The notes under the pieces are model-generated. The model ran no database searches, was not told the DNA's origin, and worked only from the letters and a program-made list of their open reading frames with translations. DNA of 64,000 bases from Otis tarda. Its lineage: Eukaryota > Chordata > Aves > Otidiformes > Otididae. The stretch is from positions 4,898,001 to 4,962,000 of the forward strand of contig CM048572.1 in the NCBI GenBank assembly GCA_026413225.1, written 5' to 3'. Positions 24,115 through 33,697 of the stretch are shown here, piece by piece (within the stretch, counting starts at the first letter, position 1; every line of letters begins with the position of its first letter). The position numbers and the translations under genes are program-made.

Positions 24115-24280
24115 GATGCAGGGATGGGGAAAGAAGAGCTATTATGCTGCTTAAAAAACTGATGTGTAAATTAAGTAACTGGCCTAGTATCATCTGGGAG
24201 GTCTAGCAAACTGAAAATAGAAAACAAACAATTCTGATTCCCAGCGAAGTCCTTCAGCCATTAAACCATCCTTCTTCTCT
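24115..24280 (-). mobile_element. tRNA-derived SINE (MIR/CORE-like), reversed
   Basis: On the plus strand the order is gcagggatggggaaa, aaattaagtaactggccta, attctgattcccagcgaagt, ccttcagccattaaaccatc, cttcttctct. This is the reverse-oriented arrangement of amniote tRNA-derived SINEs, whose remembered consensus reads 'gatggggaaactgaggcacagag', 'ttaagtgacttgcccaaggtcac', 'gattcccagtccagtgctttaacca' and 'ctagaccatccttcctctc'. About 165 bp survive, enough to cover the tRNA-like head (right side) and the body. It is heavily diverged, so it is old. Because MIR proper is usually reported from mammals, a sauropsid CORE-SINE or AmnSINE relative is possible. Confidence 0.72.
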
Positions 24281-24285
24281 GACCT

Positions 24286-24336
24286 GTTCCATATACATAT
24301 ATATATGGAACATACATACATATATATATATATTCC
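24286..24336. repeat. AT-rich microsatellite with near-perfect palindrome
   Basis: gttcc (24286-24290) and ggaac (24307-24311) bracket an at/ta core, making a 26-bp near-palindrome. A second at-rich array (catacatacatatatatata and following) runs to about 24336. Such tracts expand and contract by slippage and can extrude cruciforms. Confidence 0.75.
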
Positions 24337-27184
24337 TCATTAGTGCAGTTCCAAGCATCTTACTGTAGTGCCCTGAGAGATATGAATAATGTGCCATGGG
24401 TTTATTAATTTTACCCTTTTTTTTGGAAGGGCCTTGTCTCTGACTGCATTCTCTACTGTTCAGAAAGCCTGTTTGGAGGTTTTTTTTCTTTGCTTGATTT
24501 TAAATGTTTGTGCCACTCTGTGCGTGTACTTGAGAAGGAAGACGGAAAGGTGCTCTGAAAGTAGTACAGAAGACAGTAGGGTTTGTGGTGGTCCTTAATT
24601 CCTGGTGGTATTTGTTATCAATTGCAGCCTTCATTTAAAATATTTTAATTTTTCAGAGTCCAGGCATTGAGCACCTTTAAGATGAGAACAGAGATGTAGA
24701 CTGATTAGATCTTCTACTGAAAATCACTGAAGATACAGGGGACGTGTTTGATGTGTTGCTGTAGTCTATGTTACTGATGAGGTACCCTGTAAAATTCTGC
24801 TGTGAATTTGAGGAGAGAGACTTTATTACTATGAAATTCCTGGCAGTATCAGTCTCGGACCTCAGGTTTGGAAACTCTCACTTTCTAATCTACTACAGTG
24901 CTGATTTAATGCATCACTCAGAGTTCAAAGAAATTATCTGCATTTTTAAATTTTTTTGCAAGCACTGATCTTACCTGAGCTTTCCATGATATAATTTTGC
25001 TCTCACAAAAAGTTTGCTTCCTTTTTTGCCTTTGTAGTAGTCTGATCTCAGAAATAAAGTAGCAAGGCTTGTGACTATGCGGGGAGGGTATATAGAGTAA
25101 GACAAGGAATTGCATGTCTTAGTGAGGAAATTGCAGATGTAAAATAGCATCCACAACAATGTTAGCTACATATGAAAATAAGCTTTAATGGTTCAGTGAG
25201 TATATATAATCTTAAAGTTGGTATCTATTTGTCTGGTAAAAAAGGAACACCATGGTGGCTCTCTTCTCTTTTTTAATTCATCCTCATTGCTGATGGTAAA
25301 GGTTCATCTTTTGCTTTAGTTTCTTCAAGTGATGCCTGGGGTTCCTTTCTCTTTACTTTATACAGGTTTATTAAACGAACAGCACAAGCACCTTAGTACC
25401 TCTGTGAATCAAGTCCAAAGCCTTTCTCTTCCTCTTAAAAGACATCACTTTAAGTAGCACTAAACATTAAGCGTCAGGTCAGTTCCTGTTGATTTCAGGC
25501 TACCACTCACGGCAGCGAATGGGTCAGACGCGGGAGGGGTCTGGACACTTAAACGTAGAGATGAGCTATCCAGACCTATTGTTACTGTTGCCACAAAGTG
25601 TTGTAGGATGGCTATCAAACTTAAAGCCAGTCTATAGCCTATGAGAATCTAGGATGATATTTTTGGAGAGGAGCACTGGGAGCCTGGCTGTTGGGTGCTG
25701 CAATCTGATACAAACTGGGGCAGGTACCCTGGGGCTGGGTGTTCCCAGTGTGCTCATGCTCTACCTTGTCCTTCATGGCCACTGTGGCTGTAACGGCCAC
25801 CCTACGTTTCACATACTGCTTAGTTCTGGATGCTTTTGCCCGAACCGCAGTGCCTTCTGGCATCACCAGCCCCGTGACTGACCACTTCATGTGTCTTCCT
25901 TTGCCTCCTCATCTTCCCATCTTCCCTCCTCCCCAGTAATCAAGCAGGAAGATGCGAGGGTTCAGAGAAAAGGCATCATGTGTGTGTGTGTAAACTATTG
26001 AAGTGCAGCAGGGAGCCTGGCATGATTTAATGTCAGGAGGGGAGCCAGCTGGCTAGCCTAAAATACTGATTTTGATGCAACAGGGAGATTATGTTCTATT
26101 CAACAAACCTGCGCTGCACAGTGAAACTTTATGAAGCTTGTGAAGGCAGCAGGAATTCATGGAGTAAGTGCTGGATGGGGAGCAAGGAACTCCTTAGCTA
26201 TAATCTTGCTCCTGTCAGACAAAATTTACCAGAGGGCTTTGAATAAAAGATTTATCCTCTGTGTCACTCTCCTTGTGAACAAATGGGAGACATATTTTCT
26301 TTACCTCAAGTTTGTAGTTAATTAAATTTTATATAATATTTGTTTTATTCTCTAAAGATGTGTTTTATAAACCAAAACCTATTTTTTTCTCTAAAAAAAC
26401 CCTACCCCTTAGTTATAAAAAGTGGAGTGTAGTTGTATTAATAAGAAATTAATAATTATTATAATATTTATTATTTGATAATAGCAAGTAAAATGTATTA
26501 TTTATTAATATGTTAAAAAATTAATATATTCAAATGAGAAGTTTCTAAGTCTCTCTTCCTAAATAGCCTCTTCTGTAGATACTCAGAGCTGATTTGAAAC
26601 AGATCTATGGCAGAGCTGCAGTCCATCCGTGGAGACTTTTAAGTCCATATGGCGAGACTGCCAAAGGAGTCAAATACTTTGTGGAGGGATCATGCAATTA
26701 ATCAAAAAAAGTAGTAGTGTTTTCAGTTAATTTAAATCCATTTAGTATTTTTTTTTAGGTGAAAAAAAACATTTCCACTTCAAAGAAGAGGAAACTTCAT
26801 TATTTCCTGCTTGTTTATTTTTTGGTGGCTGTCACAATCCGTATATTTTTAACTATTTTGTTCAATAAAATCTGTTACTTCTTAGTGACAGAGAAAATCG
26901 TATGAATTAAAAATAACAATTTGCTGTATCTTTAGTATGGTTTTCCTTTATCAGATATACAGCACCCAACAAAGGCACACTGAGCAATTCAGCTTTTATT
27001 ATCCTTACTAAACAGAGAGAAGTTAATTTATTTTTCTTGTAAGACTTTTAAAAATTATTGTTCTGGGTGGTTGGATTAAAATCTGGAATTCTGTAAATAT
27101 TCTGGTGTTAGCACACTTTGAATCCAGTCTATATTTGAGGCTTATTCTAAATGTAAAAGTTTTGTTGGCATAATTGGTTAGGAA
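24337..27184. other. Noncoding DNA with an AT-rich tract
   Basis: No gene or repeat family is recognised. At about 26310-26530 the sequence becomes very AT rich (repeated taataattatt and ttaatatatt units), a composition often seen in matrix-attachment or origin-like DNA but not diagnostic. A polypyrimidine patch lies at about 25905-25937. Frames at 25639-25890 (minus, 83 codons) and 25654-25881 (plus) overlap and are not protein-like. Confidence 0.55.
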
Positions 27185-27260
27185 GATGGAAGAAGTAGTG
27201 GCAGGGAGGTTGGACTAGATGACCTTTAAAGGTCCCTTTCAACCCAAACTATTTTATGAT
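27185..27260 (+). mobile_element. CR1: CR1 LINE 3' end (very short copy)
   Basis: gaggttggactagatgacct, then ttaaaggtccctttcaaccc, aaactattttatgatg: this is the last roughly 75 bp of a CR1 element, the same tail type as the copy at 22331. The terminal octamers are reduced to one mutated unit. No coding sequence remains. Confidence 0.88.
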
Positions 27261-27974
27261 GTCAAATCAACACAATTATTTTAGTAGAAGTGCTCCTGCA
27301 GATGCAATTACACAAAGTCCTTTTTGGCAGAATTCAGGGAAAGGGAGAAGAAATGGCAAATATGAACCATCCTGGTTTAACTCTTTGGCGCAAGCTGAGG
27401 TGCTGGCTGCGATGAAGACTTGGTATATGAGGCGGGTCTGTGCTCCTATGGAAACGACAGCATAGGAGATCTCGGGATGGCCTCTGAAAAATGTAGTCTA
27501 AGTAGTAAAAAGCCAACCAAAAAATGCTACAAAATCTTACCCCAGAAGGAGGTGGGTTGCTCTGTGACGGGAGTAAAGATTTGGGAACAGTTTCTGGGCC
27601 GGGCTGCTGAGGATGCCTGTGGTGTGACCCAGAGGGCTGGCGGAGGATGCTCGTTGACTTGCCACCCGTGTAATGCTTAAATGTGTTCCAATAAATAACT
27701 GTAAAAGTATGTTGGCTTACTTTTTTTTTGTGGATTTTCCAGTAGAAATTATTTGCTTAGCTTTCAAACTTTTTTTTATGTTTCTATGCATTGGAAAAAT
27801 GTATTTTATGTTTGCAAAACACTGGGCATATTGGCCTTTTCCCAAACTCCCTCTTCTTTAAATGAAAAATAGGTTTGAGAATGAGGATGATGATAGCTTT
27901 TTTATTTTTTTTTCCCTCCTGTTACTGTAGCATCTAGACATCACAGTGAAAGAAAAATACCTGATACTAAGAAG
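27261..27974. other. Noncoding DNA, nothing recognised
   Basis: Plus-strand open frames at 27256-27465 and 27420-27680 overlap each other and show no family. T runs occur near 27721-27728 and 27898-27911. Confidence 0.55.
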
Positions 27975-28070
27975 CTGAGACTTGGAGATCTGAGGCCACT
28001 TCCTGGCTCTTCTCTCATGACCTTGCTAAATTAAATTGCTCAGTCTATCCAAAGCTGGGTTCCCTGCCTT
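27975..28070 (+). mobile_element. tRNA-derived SINE fragment, forward
   Basis: gagacttggagatctgaggc, cttcctggctcttctctcat, gaccttgctaaattaaattg, ctcagtctatcc follows the order of the amniote tRNA-derived SINE consensus as I remember it ('ggagacctgggttcaaatcc', 'ctggctctgcc', 'tgtgaccttgggcaagtcac', 'ctcagtttcccc'). It is short and diverged. It has the same family type as the reversed copy at 24115. Confidence 0.55.
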
Positions 28071-28224
28071 TAGTTGAAGGCATGCTTCCTTTTCCTTGCC
28101 TTTAAGATTATCAGAGAGAAAGCGTCTTGTTGTGTTTATATAGATCTCTCAAAGCCTTTAGCTGCTATTGTGATATGAGTGTAAAGAGCTGATGCTGTAA
28201 GTACCAAAGGGTGGCCAAGATGAG

Positions 28225-28510
28225 ATTTTGGATCGCTGCCTGCGATCCTGTTACAGCTAAGCATGCGTTAGCGCTATCTGTGCAAGTGAGCAGGCAGGGT
28301 TACGCTCCAGAAAGAGAGAATTTCTACTGGTACAGCTTTGTATGCTTTCCTTAACATGGCACCCTGTGCTGCAGCCAATTCACCTTCTGTACGACATCTT
28401 ATACAATCACGACTTAGGCAGGGCAATTAAATGGGATTTCTTAAGTGGCAGCGAAAGAATGTTAATTGATGTGTAAAATATAATTATCCTCCTGGGCTCC
28501 TTGGCTTTCT
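28225..28510. promoter_or_regulatory. Candidate conserved noncoding element
   Basis: A 285-bp stretch almost free of homopolymer runs. It contains the inverted pair gatcgc/gcgatc (28230-28247), homeodomain-type caattaaatgg (about 28424-28434) and gttaattgatg (about 28461-28471), and several isolated CG dinucleotides (gcgttagcgc). This complexity in AT-leaning surroundings resembles vertebrate enhancers conserved at depth. Conservation itself cannot be judged without alignment. Confidence 0.35.
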
Positions 28511-31500
28511 TTTGTTCGTGACTGGTTTTGATTAAACAGCTCTACTTTCTGGGCCTATTGTATCCATTCACCCACTCTTTTCTTCCTAGAAGCAGGCGAT
28601 GTCTAAAAAAGGCTGTCTCCTTATGCATCCCAAATATTTCCCAAGGCAGGAAAAAAAGGGGAGGGGAAGTGCAGGCAAAAATCAGTCATCCTGCTTGGTA
28701 TGTGGGTCCTTTGCTGAATGCTGTTTTTGGGTTGGAGCCCTGCATCTGGACTCCAGCTTATGCCAGCTGAAAAGGAAACTTCTATTTTGTTTGCTTAAAA
28801 GGCAACAAGTCAATGTTTAAAAAGGCAACCTGAGGCGATTTTTCAGGGACTTGACCTGATTGATCTGGAAAATAAGTTAAATGAGGTGTGGCCAAGAACT
28901 TCTTAAAGCAATCAAGCAAATACTTTCTTACCAAGATGGTCAGGAAGCAAGAGGGTGGGATACTATGTTCTGCTAAGCATTGCCTCTAAATAATTTTCCT
29001 TATTTTTGTACTGGTGGGCTATCATAATGCCCTCCATATGGGTGATTATAGCCATCAGGATATGCAATAATTTGGATATTTGTAGAGAATGTTTCTTCTG
29101 TATGAGCAAATGGCATCACGGGTGTGGGAAGAAACCAGAACTAAACCTCTGGGGTGGTTTTGTCCATCCTGAGCCCTTGGATTGCTGCTTTTAAAAAAAA
29201 AAATCACAGGGTGTTCTGGTGACAATGAAATATATTTCCTTTTTCTTTATATATATGTATGAACTTATGTTAAAAGTCTGCTATGGTGGTGGTGTTGGTT
29301 AGCAGTTTGGCTTTCTAGATACCATGTCATATGTGTCCCACAAACACATAGCTCCAGGAAGTCTTTATGCTGAGCAAAGGAAGGTCCTGACATTCTGAGA
29401 AAATGGGGAAGTGCAGGAGGTTACAGGCTAAAACCTCCTGTGATCAGCTGAAACTCAGGTGTCCCGCAGTTGACTGACTTTCCGCTGCACATCTGAGGGT
29501 GCCAGTCTGTGTTCAGGAAGGCAGACAGGTAGTCTGTGGTGTGTTTGGTTACTTTGGTCCTGCAGTTACACCAAGCTTTGCTGCAAAAGCATGTGGCATC
29601 CAAGATAGGAGCTCCCTGTCCTGCAACAAGACTGGGATTGCGTGTCCTGATGTACTCCAGCCTCCCATCAAATACTTGTTATTGTCCATGTGAGCCAACT
29701 TGTCCTCATGAAATTCTCTACTTCCTTTTTTTTTTTTTTAAGTGCTCATATTTTTTGGACTTCAGAACATCCCTCAGCAACAAGTGCCAGTTTAAATACA
29801 TATAAGATGAAAAGACCCTTTCTTTTCTAGCTTGAATCCTTCCATCTGTTTCACTGGGTAATCCCCAGTTCTTGCTTGATTAGAACCAGTGAGTAACCAT
29901 TTCCGAATAACTGTCCTCCTATGGTTGATCGTCCTGTAGTTGTTACCCATCTCTGGTTTTGCAGACCTCTATTGTAATGCCTCCTTAGTCACCCCTCTTT
30001 TCTAGAAGCATTTAGTCTGTCTAGTGCTTCGTGTGTATCTCTGTTCAACCTTGTGGCTTTTTCTGTTGTACTTTTCGTAATTCTGTTGTTACGTTTCTCT
30101 GAGGCAACCAGAACTGCATGTGATATTCAAGATCTTGGAGTTCAATGGTAGTACAATGAAGTTTATTTTCTGGCTTTCTCAGTTGCTATTTTTTTTTCAT
30201 CTATAGCTAAGTATTGGTTAGATTTTGACAAAAACATGATGAATTCTGAGATGTGGTGGTTAATACTAAGCTGAACATCTTGTAGGTCTAGCTCAAATTG
30301 TGTTTTCTTGTTGTGCGTATTTTTGTCAGCACAGATATCTGTTCCCTAATGCAGACAACAGTGTGATTGTTAAAGCAGTGCTTTCATAATATTGGTCAGA
30401 ATTCAGCAGCTATCAGACAGATCAGAGTCCCACAGTGGAATGCTCTGAAAACCAAAGGTTGAAGCTGCGCCTTTACTTTCCAGGAGGAACTTGAATCCAC
30501 ATTTAGTACATTAAAAATGTACAGACTGCTTCTTTACTCTAACATCCCATCTAATTTCTTTTTTCCATTAAAACATTTTGATTTTTTTGCCCCAATGTGA
30601 CATGAAAACATGTTTTGAAATGTTATGAATGTCTGGCGAACGATTGGGTTTTGGATTTTTGCCCACCTATATTCCTGCATGGCCTATGCACTTGTGCAAA
30701 ATTTACTCTCGATCTTTTAGTGTATGAAAATAATACAGCGATGGCCTGAACTGTGGCTGTTAGCGAAAGATAATAAAAAATGGAAGTGAATTGATTGAAA
30801 ATACTGAAAGGTCAAGAGGCAAATGAAGGATAGTGAGGGAGAAATAAGATGCAAGGTGGTTCCAGGAGAGGCTGAGAATGCCAGAGGGGAGCAGCAGCTC
30901 TGAGCGTGACACTCCAGCCCATCGGTTTAAGGTACACTTGCACGTATTTCTGCTTTTCCAAAGGATTCTGCCATGTTCCCTGTCCATCCATAAATGCCAG
31001 TGGTTTGTTAGCAAATTGCAGATGCTCTGCTTCTCTGCAAAGCAGAGGATAAGAAATCAGGAAAAAGTGACAGCTGAGATAAATGATGCTTTTCCGAAAG
31101 CCTGGAATGCAGAATACAGAACCGGAAACTGGGAGTGTGCATAGATCACTTGCAGGAGCTGGGGAGGGCCGTGGTGTGTGTTTGACTCCTTTCCTGGGAA
31201 GGAAGAGGGAAAAGGGGAGATCCTCACTTAGTGGAGCTGCTTGGTAGAGGCAGTCACTAGATCCCCCGATACCGCAGCTCTCGTTCTAGCTCATTTAGCA
31301 CCACAGCCCTCCATAAACCAAAGGGAGTGCAACATGCCTAATGTAGCGTGAGGAGCAAGGCGGGGTGCGCGTGACGGTGGAGATTTACTGCTACCTGATG
31401 GTCCTCGGTGAAGAGCATCCTCCTCCCCCTGAGAACCATCACCGCCTTCTCTCCCTCTTGTGCACACACAGACATGCGTGCACACAAGCTCTTGAGGATC

Positions 31501-31740
31501 CACTTTGAGTCTTTTGTTCTCCCTCATTAAAAGTGCCAAGATGCATGTCAAATGCCTGGAGCAGTCTCCTGCTTTATAGTTTTATTGTAGTACTGTTATG
31601 ACTTACCTAATTTAATTTTTCCTCTCTGAGTGTGTATATCTTACTACTTACACTGCCAGTGTTTGTGTCAAGCAGAGATAATCTCTTTGTGTGTGTTTCT
31701 GTCTGCACACATATCTTTATTTTAGGAGGGGCTCTTAAAA
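28511..31740. other. Noncoding DNA, nothing recognised
   Basis: Short open frames only (90 codons or fewer). An A run lies at about 29193-29202 and a T run at about 29726-29740. No mobile element, RNA gene or promoter is identified. Confidence 0.6.
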
Positions 31741-31754
31741 TGGCACGAATATTT

Positions 31755-31785
31755 ACCTTTTTCCCCTCTCTTTCAGGTATGTAAG
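31755..31785 (+). promoter_or_regulatory. Candidate recursive splice site (zero-length exon)
   Basis: A strong pyrimidine tract (ctttttcccctctctttcag, ending at 31776) is joined directly to gtatgtaag (31777-31785). It is thus a consensus 3' splice site fused to a good 5' splice site (CAG|GTATGT). This arrangement defines recursive splice sites that subdivide very long vertebrate and insect introns. If functional, it would place the window inside a long intron of a plus-strand gene whose exons lie outside. The same pattern can arise by chance. No downstream exon-definition donor was assigned. Confidence 0.4.
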
Positions 31786-32199
31786 AATTAATAAAAGGAC
31801 AGAACCGGCCACATTCTGAATATCATGCTGCTGTCTTAATGATTAGTTTTGTAGGATCGCACCAGCGTCTATGCCTCTCAAATTTACCCAGCTGTATGCT
31901 GCAGGTAGAAATTATTTTAATATACACTGAGATGTGGATAATGTCAGTGAAGTTGGCACCATTCTTTAGAAAGGAATATTTATTGACTTATGCATTTAAC
32001 ATAGTAGAGATGATCAATTTTTTAATAATTTCCATTAATTTTTTTCTTACATAATTGGACTAGAATTAAAAATCCTTGGCACCAGTGTGTATATAGACTA
32101 GATTGCAGTTGGTGGAATGTTGAATCATCTTCAAGTGTTTTAGGAGACTGCTATATAACCTCAGAAACCTCACCTGTGTTTCTGAGAGACACTCACATG

Positions 32200-32960
32200 T
32201 CTCTCCCATGACAACTAGTGCTGGCTTCCCTCTGTCCGCTCGGTCGCACCTGATCGCTGTCGGTGTGAGCCATCTCCTTGGCAGCTTTGCCAAACTGCAT
32301 CCTCTTAGCGTTCTGCATTGGACAATTTTCCGATCGATCTCTGCACGTGCAGAAATTCTGTATGTCCCATTAGAATCCTTATGTCCGGTAACTCTTCTCT
32401 CACCACTCTAGTATTTCGTATTTCACTCTGAAAGGCATCTTGGGCTACTGTTTGCAGGGAAATTGCTCGGCATAGTTAGCTGTAATGCATTGTACAGTAT
32501 TTCCTCCCGTACAGCAAAGCCAAATTGGTCTGGTAGCTCGCATTTCCTTTCAGGCAGCTTTAGCTGCTTTGGCACTAATTGTCAGTGCCAGACTGAAAAC
32601 TATAGCAAGGAAATCTAGACTGAACATTGCTGTGGGGCCAGGACCTTGGTTTCGTGACTCATCCATTTGGAGAAACACCCGCCTAAAAGGACTAATTCTG
32701 AGATGGCCATGTGTAAATGACACGGGAGAGGCTCTTGGCCAAAACACAAATCCTGTTTCCACTTGTTGTAGGAACAGGGGAAGTGGATCTGCCCCCAAAC
32801 AGACTGTGAAACTGGGGCAGGACATTGCAGTATCCTTTTTCCTCTACGTTTGCTTCTGCTCCTACGCTTGCCCTTCCTTTAGGACCCTTCTAACCTTTCA
32901 AATGGGAAAGGCAAGTGGCTTCCTGTCCTGCATGTTTATGGAGTGAACTGGTGCGGGCTG
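32200..32960. promoter_or_regulatory. Candidate conserved noncoding block, motif-rich
   Basis: This block is low in homopolymers and richer in CG dinucleotides than its flanks. It holds the 14-bp perfect palindrome tctgcacgtgcaga (32340-32353) centred on the E-box cacgtg, next to cgatcgat. It also holds two adjacent hairpins: gcagct/agctgc (32554-32567) and tggcact/agtgcca (32570-32590). A plus-strand frame of 153 codons (32485-32946) overlaps a 91-codon minus-strand frame. It has no family resemblance and no Kozak-type or splice context, so I do not call it a gene. Confidence 0.35.
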
Positions 32961-33135
32961 GGTTTGAGAGAGGCTATAGATGTCCTGGCCTTCTGCGCAA
33001 ACAGTTCTCCCAGCCCAACCTCTGAGCGCTTGCTGTTGCTTACAAGAGGCGCTCTGGAAGGCTTTTATAACCCACTGAATGGTGTCCACTTACCATACGA
33101 TGCGCTTGTATATTTTCTTCAAAACTTAGAGAACG

Positions 33136-33166
33136 AAATTTTTCTCTATCTTTTTAACAGGTAGTG
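33136..33166 (+). promoter_or_regulatory. Weaker acceptor/donor junction
   Basis: The pyrimidine-rich aatttttctctatcttttta ending in acag at 33160 is a good 3' splice site and is followed directly by gtagtg. The donor half departs from consensus at +4 (G) and +5/+6 (TG). As a recursive splice site it is therefore weaker than the junction at 31776. It may simply be a cryptic acceptor. Confidence 0.2.
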
Positions 33167-33234
33167 TTTTAGATGCTGAAACGTGAAGTAAGCTATATAC
33201 TAGCAGGTATTTGCTGTCACAAAGAATAAATTGG

Positions 33235-33600
33235 GACCCTTTTACCATCTCGGCTGCGGGTGGTTAGTTTATGGCCTCATTTCTCTTGCTCCAGATAAAT
33301 CCGAATATTTTGCCGTGGAAACAAAGGGACTGAGACATGCCTTTCTAACACTGCTATTAACCTGACAATCTGTTGGTTTGTTATGGGATTGAAATCTCGT
33401 GGGAACAACTCCCTGTCTCGCAACTGACACACAATCCGATGCAGCTGATTTGCCGTGGACAGTCTTCAGATGTTGAAATCTCGGACTTTCTAAGTACGAG
33501 CTGCTATGCATGGGCACACTTCCTGCTAATCTTGAGGCATAAACACTCAGCGGCTCCAGACGCTTGAAGAAATAAACACACTGACTTGGTATTAATATTT
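33235..33600. other. Candidate conserved noncoding block
   Basis: The 11-mer tttgccgtgga occurs twice about 140 bp apart (near 33309 and 33450), and the surrounding DNA has few homopolymers. The minus-strand frame at 33269-33649 (126 codons) spans it without family resemblance. Regulatory use is possible but not shown. Confidence 0.25.
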
Positions 33601-33678
33601 CATCACAACATACTAAAGTTAAACCTCGCTGATCCAGAGTGACCTGCAACCACTCAAGAAAATGTTTCTTGTCTTTTC

Positions 33679-33697
33679 TTTTTTTTTTTTTTTTTTT
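33679..33697. repeat. Poly-T tract
   Basis: Nineteen consecutive T bases followed by aataattta. It could be the A tail of a reversed retrocopy, but no retrosequence is recognisable beside it. Confidence 0.85.

Noticed and set aside
26310-26530. Replication origin or matrix-attachment region
   Set aside because: AT richness alone is not evidence, and no further signal is present.
32485-32946. 153-codon plus-strand open frame
   Set aside because: Residues are not protein-like, a minus-strand frame overlaps it, and the DNA reads better as a noncoding regulatory block.
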